Source of the DNA: Microbacteriaceae bacterium
GTDB taxonomy: Bacteria > Actinomycetota > Actinomycetes > Actinomycetales > Microbacteriaceae
Length of the DNA: 6,311 nucleotides
Direction: 5' to 3'
Assembly: GCA_022701925.1 (NCBI GenBank)
Contig: JAKONM010000248.1
Coordinates: forward strand, 1 to 6,311
The notes under the pieces are model-generated. The model worked only from the letters and a program-made list of their open reading frames with translations. It had not been told where the DNA came from and did not search any database. A program made the position numbers and the translations under genes. This document shows, piece by piece, positions 1 through 5,322 of this stretch (positions are counted from its first letter, which is position 1; every line of letters begins with the position of its first letter).

Positions 1-1145
1 CCCGCGGAGACGCCGTCGACCGGGTTCTCCTTGTTGGAGTGCATCTGGAAGATCTTGCCGATGCGCTCCTTCTTGCCCTTGGTCGAGTTGACGACCTGGC
101 TGCCGCTCTCGGTGTGACCCGCGTAGACGCGGATGTAGGTCAGGCGACCGAAGAAGGGGTGGACCGCGACCTTGAACGCGAGTGCGGCGAAGGGCTCCGT
201 GGCGTCGGCGTGACGCAGGATCACCTTCTCCTCGTCGCGGGGGTCGTGCGCCTCGATGGCGGGGACGTCCAGCGGGTTCGGCAGGTAGTCCACGACCGCG
301 TCGAGCATGGGCTGCACGCCGCGGTTCTTGAAGGCGGAGCCGCAGAGCACCGGGTAGATCTCGCTGGCGACCGTCAGCTTGCGGATGGCGCCCTTGATCT
401 CGGCGACCGAGAGCTCCTCGCCGCCGAAGAACTTCTCGAGCAGCGCGTCGTCGGTCTCGGCGACGGTCTCGATCAGCTTGGCGCGGTACTCGTCGGCCCG
501 CTCGCGCAGGTCCTCGGGGATCTCCTCGATCGCGTACTCGGCGCCCATCTTCACGTCGCCCTTGGCGTCGCCGCGCCACGTGAGCGCGCGCATCTCGACC
601 AGGTCGATGACGCCCTCGAAGGTGCTCTCGGCGCCGATCGGCAGCTGGATGACCAGCGGCTTCGCGCCCAGGCGGTTGACGATGGTGTCGACGGTGAAGT
701 AGAAGTCGGCGCCCAGCTTGTCCATCTTGTTGACGAAGCAGATGCGGGGCACGTCGTACTTGTCGGCCTGGCGCCAGACGGTCTCGGACTGGGGCTCGAC
801 GCCCTCCTTGCCGTCGAAGACCGCGACGGCGCCGTCGAGGACGCGCAGCGAGCGCTCCACCTCGACCGTGAAGTCCACGTGGCCGGGGGTGTCGATGATG
901 TTGATCTGGTTCTGGTTCCAGAAGCACGTGGTCGCGGCCGACGTGATGGTGATGCCGCGCTCCTGCTCCTGCGCCATCCAGTCCATCGTCGCGGCGCCGT
1001 CGTGCACCTCGCCGATCTTGTGGGTGATGCCGGTGTAGAAGAGGATCCGCTCGGTCGTCGTCGTCTTGCCGGCGTCGATGTGCGCCATGATGCCGATGTT
1101 GCGGACCTTGGTCAGGTCGGTGAGGACGTCCTGGGCGACTGCCAC
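1..1145 (-). CDS. fusA: Elongation factor G, N-terminal 381 codons (3' end beyond window)
   Basis: EF-G is the cytoplasmic GTPase that drives ribosomal translocation and, with RRF, ribosome recycling. The visible part covers the G domain and the start of domain II, roughly half of a protein usually near 700 residues. The GTPase motifs are intact: P-loop AHIDAGKT (residues 21-28), switch I RGITITSAATT (63-73), DTPGH (85-89), NKMD (139-142) and a G5-like GSAFKN near residue 268. Domain II is recognised by the GKIFQMHSNKENP stretch near the window edge. The start is GTG at 1145, giving MAVAQDVLTDLTKVRNIGIM. It is set by homology and by a GAAAGG Shine-Dalgarno at 1154-1159, 8 nt upstream. It is the third gene of the str operon, 130 bp after rpsG; tuf would normally follow. 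No frameshift is visible, and fusidic acid target positions further downstream are outside the window. Confidence 0.97.
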   Translation of the reverse strand, partial: MAVAQDVLTDLTKVRNIGIMAHIDAGKTTTTERILFYTGITHKIGEVHDGAATMDWMAQEQERGITITSAATTCFWNQNQINIIDTPGHVDFTVEVERSLRVLDGAVAVFDGKEGVEPQSETVWRQADKYDVPRICFVNKMDKLGADFYFTVDTIVNRLGAKPLVIQLPIGAESTFEGVIDLVEMRALTWRGDAKGDVKMGAEYAIEEIPEDLRERADEYRAKLIETVAETDDALLEKFFGGEELSVAEIKGAIRKLTVASEIYPVLCGSAFKNRGVQPMLDAVVDYLPNPLDVPAIEAHDPRDEEKVILRHADATEPFAALAFKVAVHPFFGRLTYIRVYAGHTESGSQVVNSTKGKKERIGKIFQMHSNKENPVDGVSA

Positions 1146-1213
1146 GGGGTGTGCCTTTCGTGAAGGAAGCTGTTCGACGGGTCCAACGTGTTCGTCGCCC
1201 GTTTCATGCCCGT

Positions 1214-1250
1214 GGCCGCGGACCCCGCCCTGCTGGGCGGAGCCGCGGCC
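1214..1250 (-). other. Strong GC-rich hairpin in the rpsG-fusA intercistronic gap
   Basis: The outer arms 1214-1221 and 1243-1250 form an 8-bp perfect stem (GGCCGCGG/CCGCGGCC). After a small 3/2-nt internal loop the inner arms 1225-1230 and 1235-1240 form 6 more G-C pairs (CCGCCC/GGGCGG), closed by a 4-nt loop. All 14 pairs are G-C. On the minus strand no T-run follows, so it does not look like a classical intrinsic terminator. Since fusA follows about 70 nt later with its own good ribosome binding site, a role in RNA processing, mRNA stability or partial attenuation between S7 and EF-G is more likely. The function is inferred; the structure is read directly. Confidence 0.6.
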
Positions 1251-1275
1251 GCGGTGTGATGCGTGGGTTCGCGGT

Positions 1276-1746
1276 CTACCAGCGGTAGTGCGCGAAGGCG
1301 CGGTTCGACTCGGCCATCTTGTGCGTGTCCTCGCGGCGCTTCACCGCGGCGCCCAGACCGTTCGACGCGTCGAGGATCTCGTTCGTCAGGCGGTCCGTCA
1401 TCGACTTCTCGCGACGGGCCTTGGCGTAGGAGGTGAGCCAGCGCAGCGCGAGGGTGTTCGCGCGGTGCGGCTTGACCTCGACCGGCACCTGGTAGGTCGA
1501 GCCGCCGACGCGGCGGCTCTTGACCTCGATGGTGGGGCGCACGTTGTCGAGCGCCTTCTTCAGGGTGACGACGGCGTCCTGGCCGTTCTTGGCCGCGACG
1601 GCCTCGAGCGCGCCGTAGACGATGCGCTCGGAGAGGCCCTTCTTGCCGTCGACCAGGATCTTGTTGACCAGCTGGCTGACGACCGGGGCGGAGTACACCG
1701 GGTCGGCGACGACCGGGCGCTTCGGGGCGGGTCCCTTACGAGGCAT
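1276..1746 (-). CDS. rpsG: 30S ribosomal protein S7
   Basis: S7 is a primary 16S rRNA-binding protein that nucleates assembly of the 30S head and lies near the mRNA exit and E site. The 156-residue product has the usual bacterial length and is recognisable end to end: MPRKGPAPKR at the N-terminus, the NKILVDGKKG segment, VEVKSRRVGGSTYQVPVEV (the classical S7 signature region, about residues 74-92), and the C-terminal NRAFAHYRW. The ATG at 1746 overlaps the rpsL stop by one base (TAATG). Upstream sequence inside rpsL offers only a weak purine stretch (GGACAAGAAG), so translation is probably coupled to rpsL. The gene ends with TAG at 1278-1276, followed by the intercistronic hairpin and fusA. 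In E. coli S7 represses its operon through the rpsL-rpsG spacer; that spacer does not exist here. Confidence 0.98.
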   Translation of the reverse strand: MPRKGPAPKRPVVADPVYSAPVVSQLVNKILVDGKKGLSERIVYGALEAVAAKNGQDAVVTLKKALDNVRPTIEVKSRRVGGSTYQVPVEVKPHRANTLALRWLTSYAKARREKSMTDRLTNEILDASNGLGAAVKRREDTHKMAESNRAFAHYRW

Positions 1747-2120
1747 TACTTCTTGTCCATCTTCGCGCCGTAGCGGCTGCGAGCCTGCTTGCGGTTCTTC
1801 ACGGCCTGGGTGTCGAGCGCACCGCGCACGATCTTGTAGCGCACGCCGGGCAGGTCCTTCACGCGACCGCCGCGGACGAGCACCATCGAGTGCTCCTGCA
1901 GGTTGTGGCCCTCACCGGGGATGTAGGCCGTGATCTCGGTGCCGTTCGACAGCTTCACTCGGGCGACCTTGCGCAGGGCCGAGTTCGGCTTCTTCGGGGT
2001 GGTGGTGTAGACGCGCGTGCAGACGCCGCGCTGCTGCGGGTTGGCCTTCAGCGCCGGCGCCTTGGTCTTGACGACCTTCGGCGACCGGCCCTTGCGGACC
2101 AGCTGCTGGATGGTGGGCAC
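1746..2120 (-). CDS. rpsL: 30S ribosomal protein S12
   Basis: S12 sits at the decoding centre and controls translational accuracy; it is the target of streptomycin-resistance mutations. The 124-residue product is full length and collinear with other actinobacterial S12 proteins, starting MPTIQQLVRKGR and ending RYGAKMDKK. The two resistance hot spots are wild type: K43 in TTTPKKPNS (residues 39-47) and K88 in GGRVKDLPG (84-92). That is the genotype expected for streptomycin sensitivity at this gene. D89, the residue methylthiolated in many bacteria, is present. The start is GTG at 2120, chosen by homology and by the GAGGAG ribosome binding site 7 nt upstream. It is the first gene of the str operon, behind a leader of about 190 nt, and shares one base with rpsG. 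Confidence 0.98.
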   Translation of the reverse strand: MPTIQQLVRKGRSPKVVKTKAPALKANPQQRGVCTRVYTTTPKKPNSALRKVARVKLSNGTEITAYIPGEGHNLQEHSMVLVRGGRVKDLPGVRYKIVRGALDTQAVKNRKQARSRYGAKMDKK

Positions 2121-2309
2121 TCTTCATCTCCTCGTTCCCGCGCTTCGGCGGGGCCGGTGGGCAGTCGGACCGACGGCGGACTGCCGGTACCGGGTGTCGA
2201 CGGTGGGATGCGTTCCGCATCCGCGGTTCCGACGGTGAGCTCGCACTCGGCGGCCCGACCGGGGCCTTCGCGGAACCAGACGCGTGCACCGGAGAGCGGC
2301 ACACACGGT
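2121..2309 (-). other. Structured 5' leader of the str operon mRNA
   Basis: If transcription starts about 6 nt after the TAGAGT element (A at 2309), rpsL has an untranslated leader of about 189 nt. Four inverted repeats are visible. A 7-bp stem 2225-2231/2271-2277 (GGTTCCG/CGGAACC) encloses a 5-bp hairpin at 2252-2256/2262-2266. A perfect 7-bp hairpin with a 3-nt loop lies at 2206-2212/2216-2222 (GGATGCG/CGCATCC). A 7-bp stem with a 12-nt loop lies at 2160-2166/2179-2185 (GGCAGTC/GACTGCC). The ribosome binding site lies about 27 nt beyond the last one and is not obviously paired. No U-tract follows any stem, so no attenuator is evident. A ribosomal-protein-responsive leader is a reasonable guess, but at this GC content some inverted repeats are expected by chance. 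No convincing leader peptide was found. Confidence 0.5.
2128..2133 (-). promoter_or_regulatory. Shine-Dalgarno of rpsL
   Basis: The minus strand reads GAGGAG here, 7 nt before the GTG at 2120. It decides that start against the out-of-frame ATG at 2127-2125, which lies between the two. Confidence 0.85.
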
Positions 2310-2314
2310 CCTGC

Positions 2315-2343
2315 ACTCTACCCGCACTGCGGGGAGGGATCAA
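2315..2343 (-). promoter_or_regulatory. Probable sigma-70-type promoter of the rpsL-rpsG-fusA operon
   Basis: On the minus strand a -35 element TTGATC (2343-2338) is followed by a 17-bp spacer and a -10 element TAGAGT (2320-2315). The -35 matches TTGACA at four of six positions and the -10 fits the actinobacterial TAnnnT pattern. The expected start is near A2309. The -35 hexamer contains the TGA stop (2342-2340) of the upstream membrane-protein gene, so promoter and coding region are packed together. It is the best promoter match I found near the str operon and is correctly oriented. Confidence 0.7.
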
Positions 2344-2774
2344 ACGCCGTCGTCGCGATCCTCGCCCTCCCACGGCCAGCGGGGTCGTCCGGCTCCGGAG
2401 TCGGCCGCCCGGACGAGCAGCAGGACCACTCCCCCGGCGATGCCGGCGAGCACCGCCTCGGCGATCAGGAAGGGCGACGTGGCCAGCCCCGCCAGCGTCA
2501 GCAGGGCCGGGCCGACGCCGCTGAGCAGCGCGACCAGGGCCGCGCCGAGCAGCGGGACCGCGTATCCGATCAGCAGCAGCTCGACCGGCAGCAGGGTCGA
2601 GGCCGCGGTCGCACGGGCGGCGCGCAGCGCGATCAGGGCCGCGGCCAGTGCGACGCCGACGGGGACGGCGAGCGGGCCCGCCTCCTGCACGGGCAGCACC
2701 TCCGCCCCCGTGAACAGGCTGACGAAGCCGTTCGCGGCGACCACCGCCGCGATCCATGCGGCGGCGGCCAGCAC
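2340..2774 (-). CDS. Small integral membrane protein, function unknown (144 aa)
   Basis: I do not recognise a named family. The product is strongly hydrophobic and Ala/Leu/Val-rich, with about four membrane segments: near residues 1-21, 36-54, 62-85 and 88-122 (the last is long enough for two short helices). It ends in a short polar tail with WPWEGEDRDD (133-142). No catalytic motif is visible. The start is the only candidate in frame, GTG at 2774. It lies 43 bp after the stop of the preceding membrane-protein gene and has only a weak AGGG 17 nt upstream. Because the first helix begins at residue 1 and the codons before it also read plausibly, the true N-terminus is uncertain. It is probably co-transcribed with the 249-residue membrane protein, and its stop lies inside the str promoter. 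The hydrophobic pattern in this frame and the same-strand context support a real gene. Confidence 0.75.
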   Translation of the reverse strand: MLAAAAWIAAVVAANGFVSLFTGAEVLPVQEAGPLAVPVGVALAAALIALRAARATAASTLLPVELLLIGYAVPLLGAALVALLSGVGPALLTLAGLATSPFLIAEAVLAGIAGGVVLLLVRAADSGAGRPRWPWEGEDRDDGV

Positions 2775-2817
2775 GGCCGTGGTCGCGCCGGCCCTGCGCG
2801 GACCCGCGGCGGGCGTG

Positions 2818-3567
2818 TCAGGCCTCCGCGAGCTCGGCGCGGTAGGCGTCCCGCTCGGCGCGGTTGCGCTTGCGGAGCCGCGTGCCCCGGGCGCCGATGG
2901 CGACGCCGACCCAGAGCATGACCTCCCGCGCCGCCAGCCCGGTGAGGACGAACAGCGGGTTCAGGAAGGCCTGCTGCAGCGTCGCCGTGTCGGGGGCGCC
3001 CCGCAGCAGCACGGTGATCAGCACGACGGACAGCACGTAGACGGCCAGGCCGACGACCAGGCTGGCCACGACGTACAGGAAGCGGCCGGCGCGGTTGAAG
3101 ATCAGCACGGTCAGCTCGAACAGCAGGAAGAAGAACAGCACCGGCAGCCAGGCGAAGGGCGTGGTCAGGTACTGGCCCAGCTGCGCGGCCACCGCCTGCG
3201 CCCCGCCGAGCAGCACGATCAGCAGCGCGAGCGCGCCGAAGTAGACCAGCTGGAAGAGCCCCGCGGCCAGCAGCACCCACGCGGTGCCGACCAGGCGGTT
3301 GCTGCGCCGTCTGGGCGCCACCGGGTGCGACTCCTCGGCAGGGGCGAGCACGGGCTGCTCCGCGGAGGCGGTCGGCACGGGGCGCACCTCGGCGCGCCGC
3401 TCCTGCGCGTCGGTACGCGAGCCGTCCTCGGCCAGGAGCGCCTCGGACCGCCCGTCGTCGTCGAGGCGGCGGGTGTCGGACTGCTCGCGAGGGCTCGTCG
3501 ACTCCCCCGCGGTGCGGGCGTCGTCGGCGGTCTCGCGGTCGGTGCGCGAGGGCTCCGGTTCGGCCAT
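2818..3567 (-). CDS. Four-helix membrane protein with long charged N-terminal tail, function unknown (249 aa)
   Basis: I cannot assign a family. Residues 1-90 are polar and probably disordered, rich in Glu, Asp, Arg, Ser and Thr, with a basic RRRSNR (86-91) just before the membrane. Four hydrophobic segments follow at about 93-120, 137-158 (with LFFFLLFELTVLIF), 162-188 and 202-225. The protein closes with a basic-to-acidic tail RLRKRNRAERDAYRAELAEA (230-249). With an even number of helices both ends lie on the same side, and the flanking Arg/Lys suggest cytoplasmic (positive-inside rule). The start is ATG at 3567, well supported by GGAGGA at 3573-3578, 5 nt upstream. It follows the protease by 72 bp and precedes the 144-residue membrane protein by 43 bp, so the two may form a unit. 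No enzyme, transporter or receptor motif is visible. The shape (long disordered tail plus four-helix core) is common in actinobacterial proteins of unknown function. Confidence 0.85.
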   Translation of the reverse strand: MAEPEPSRTDRETADDARTAGESTSPREQSDTRRLDDDGRSEALLAEDGSRTDAQERRAEVRPVPTASAEQPVLAPAEESHPVAPRRRSNRLVGTAWVLLAAGLFQLVYFGALALLIVLLGGAQAVAAQLGQYLTTPFAWLPVLFFFLLFELTVLIFNRAGRFLYVVASLVVGLAVYVLSVVLITVLLRGAPDTATLQQAFLNPLFVLTGLAAREVMLWVGVAIGARGTRLRKRNRAERDAYRAELAEA

Positions 3568-3593
3568 GTTGGTCCTCCAAGGGGTGCCGCAGA

Positions 3594-3640
3594 AGCCTAG
3601 GGCGCCCGCCGCGACGCACGGTCGGCGCCCGGCCGAGGCT
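3594..3640 (-). other. GC-rich inverted repeat after the protease stop, with an overlapping -10-like hexamer
   Basis: Arms 3600-3606 (GGGCGCC) and 3624-3630 (GGCGCCC) pair perfectly over 7 bp with a 17-nt loop. An outer 5-bp pair (AGCCT 3594-3598 with AGGCT 3636-3640) extends the stem through an asymmetric internal loop. It begins at the last base of the protease stop codon. No T-run follows on the minus strand, so a terminator function is weakly supported. The 3' end of the structure also carries TAGGCT (3599-3594), which fits the TAnnnT pattern of a -10 box. A start near 3587 would give the 249-residue gene a 20-nt leader with its strong ribosome binding site, but there is no matching -35. 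End of the pil/protease transcript, start of the next, or both are possible. Confidence 0.35.
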
Positions 3641-5322
3641 CAGTCCCTCCGCAGCACCCGGCCCGCCGAGGCCGTCGCTGAGGCGGACACCGCGCCGGCC
3701 CGCACCACCTGCACCCGCAGGCCGACCCGGTGACCGGCGTCCCCGGCGCGCAGGCGGTACGTCCGGCCGGTCGCACCCGCGATCGTCGCCCCGTCGCGCG
3801 TCCAGCGGTAGCGGACAATCGCGGGAGCGGGCCGCCAGCGGCCGGCGTGCGCGGTGAGCACGCGGCCGACCGTGCGGGACCCGCTGATCGAGGCCGTCGC
3901 CGACTGCAGGAAGCGGGACGAGGCGCCCACGAGGTTCCCCGCGTCGACGATGCCCGCGCCGCAGCGGGCGACGGTGCAGCCGCCCGAGGCGGGGAAGGGC
4001 GTGGCGGTCGTGACCAGCCGTCGGGCGACTTCGGCGGGCGTGAGTCCAGGACGCACGGACAGCAGCAGCGCGGCCGCCGCGGCGACCCGGGGAGCGGCCA
4101 TGCTGGTGCCGATGGAGGCTGTCACGATCGCGTCGCCGTCCGCGTTCCAGCCGTCGCCGAGCACCGGCCGCGACTCGGACCCGCCGGGCGCCGCGATCGT
4201 CGGCGAGAGTCCCCCGCCGCCACGGTTCGAGTAGGCGGCGAGCGCGCCGCTGCGCGTGGTGGCCGCGACGCTGATCACTCCGCGGCAGTTCGCGGGCGAG
4301 ACGGAGGCGACCGAGCGGCCGTCGTTGCCGGCAGCGGCCACGACCACCGCCCCGCGTCCGACGGCGTCGTCCACGGCGGTCTGCAGCGCCGGCGAGCAGG
4401 CGCCGTCCGCGCCGCCGAGCGACATCGAGATCACGTCGGCGGGATCCGGGTTGTCGGGCACGTCCTGCACGCTGCCGCCGGAGGCCCACTCGATGGCCGC
4501 GACGGCGTCCGACTCCGACCCGCCGCACGCCCCCAGCACGCGGACGGGCTCGAGCGTGACCCCGGGGGCCGCGCCCGCGACTCCCCCGCCCCGGCGGTGC
4601 TGGGCGACGATCTCGCCCGCGACGAACGTGCCGTGCCAGCTGTCGCCCTCTCCGGCCGCGGCGCAGGCGTCGCCGGGGTCCTCCGCGTCGTCGTCCCACC
4701 CGTCGCCGTCGGCCGGGTCGACCCCGTCGCCGCCGGCGACGAAGTCCCAGCCCGCCGCGACGGAGGCGCCGCGCAGGTCGGGGTGGTCGGTGATGCCGGT
4801 GTCGAGCACCGCGACGACGACGTCGGGCGAGCCGAGGGTCTTCGTCCACGCGCGGGGCGCGTCGATGCCGAACCCGCCCGCGCGGGACGTCGACTGCGCG
4901 TCCCACAGGTCCCACTGGCCGGCGTACCGGCGGTTCGGCGCGACGGGCACCGGGGCGGCGCGGCTGAGCCGCCGGTCCGCGGACGCGGTGACCACGCGGT
5001 GCGAGGAGGCGACCCGCCGGACGGCCGACGCGGACGAGGTCGCCCGGACCGAGGCCACCGCCAGGCGCGGACCGATGCGGCGGACCGTGCGCACGTCGGC
5101 ACCGGTCTCCCGGGACAGCGATGCGGCGGTGGGGATGCGCGAGGTCGTGCTGAGGATGACGCGCTCGACGCGCTGCACCTGTCCCGCCTCGGCCGACACC
5201 GCGGTGGTGCCGGCGCCGACCCCGGCGGCGGCCACCAGCAGCAGCGCCAGATGGCTGCGCAGGGCCCACCGGCCGCTGGTCCGCGACGTCGCGGGGCGGT
5301 CGGCGGACTGCGAGCGGTTCAG
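3640..5322 (-). CDS. Secreted subtilisin-family (S8) serine protease with C-terminal Ig-like domain; CTG start proposed
   Basis: From the proposed CTG at 5322 the product has 560 residues. Residues 1-44 form a signal peptide: an Arg-containing n-region, hydrophobic HLALLLVAAAGVGAG (24-38), and cleavage likely after VSA (44). Residues 48-125 look like a propeptide. The S8 catalytic domain (about 150-465) has Asp174 in VLDTGI, His230 in DSWHGTFVAGEI, oxyanion Asn333 in AAAGND and Ser407 in GTSMAAP. It should be active. Six cysteines (220, 266, 309, 346, 449, 454) and the PANCRGVISVAA and CGAGIVDAG segments resemble extracellular S8 proteases with disulfides. An Asp/Gly-rich stretch (198-219) may bind calcium. 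Residues 472-556 form one Ig-like repeat (YRWTRDG...IAGATGRTYRL). No C-terminal membrane helix or sorting signal is seen, unlike mycosins. There is no ATG, GTG or TTG before the hydrophobic core. CTG 5322 overlaps the pilO stop as CTGA; CTG 5262 and GTG 5235 are alternatives. Confidence 0.88.
   Translation of the reverse strand: MNRSQSADRPATSRTSGRWALRSHLALLLVAAAGVGAGTTAVSAEAGQVQRVERVILSTTSRIPTAASLSRETGADVRTVRRIGPRLAVASVRATSSASAVRRVASSHRVVTASADRRLSRAAPVPVAPNRRYAGQWDLWDAQSTSRAGGFGIDAPRAWTKTLGSPDVVVAVLDTGITDHPDLRGASVAAGWDFVAGGDGVDPADGDGWDDDAEDPGDACAAAGEGDSWHGTFVAGEIVAQHRRGGGVAGAAPGVTLEPVRVLGACGGSESDAVAAIEWASGGSVQDVPDNPDPADVISMSLGGADGACSPALQTAVDDAVGRGAVVVAAAGNDGRSVASVSPANCRGVISVAATTRSGALAAYSNRGGGGLSPTIAAPGGSESRPVLGDGWNADGDAIVTASIGTSMAAPRVAAAAALLLSVRPGLTPAEVARRLVTTATPFPASGGCTVARCGAGIVDAGNLVGASSRFLQSATASISGSRTVGRVLTAHAGRWRPAPAIVRYRWTRDGATIAGATGRTYRLRAGDAGHRVGLRVQVVRAGAVSASATASAGRVLRRD

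Noticed and set aside
39..1163. Long plus-strand open frame (374 codons) opposite fusA
   Set aside because: It is the antisense shadow of EF-G in GC-rich sequence. It is rich in Asp/Leu/Val/Arg repeats with no family resemblance, and fusA motifs on the other strand are unambiguous.
1166..1195. Possible internal fusA promoter from a TTGGAC hexamer upstream of fusA
   Set aside because: At 16-18 bp spacing there is no acceptable TAnnnT element, so it is not supported.
1746..2120. Streptomycin-resistance substitutions in S12
   Set aside because: K43 and K88 are both wild type, and no other known resistance change is visible.
1912..2220. Possible leader peptide starting at the ATG at 2220 in the rpsL leader
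   Set aside because: It has no good ribosome binding site, runs out of frame deep into rpsL, and has a basic/proline-rich composition with no attenuation codon run.
2633..5269. Minus-strand open frame of 878 codons spanning the protease and membrane-protein genes
   Set aside because: It is an Arg-rich out-of-frame translation overlapping three better-supported genes, with no recognisable domain. Absence of stops is expected at this GC content.
3640..5322. Mycosin (type VII secretion protease) assignment
   Set aside because: There is no C-terminal membrane helix and no ESX genes nearby. The cysteine pattern and Ig-like tail fit general extracellular S8 proteases better.
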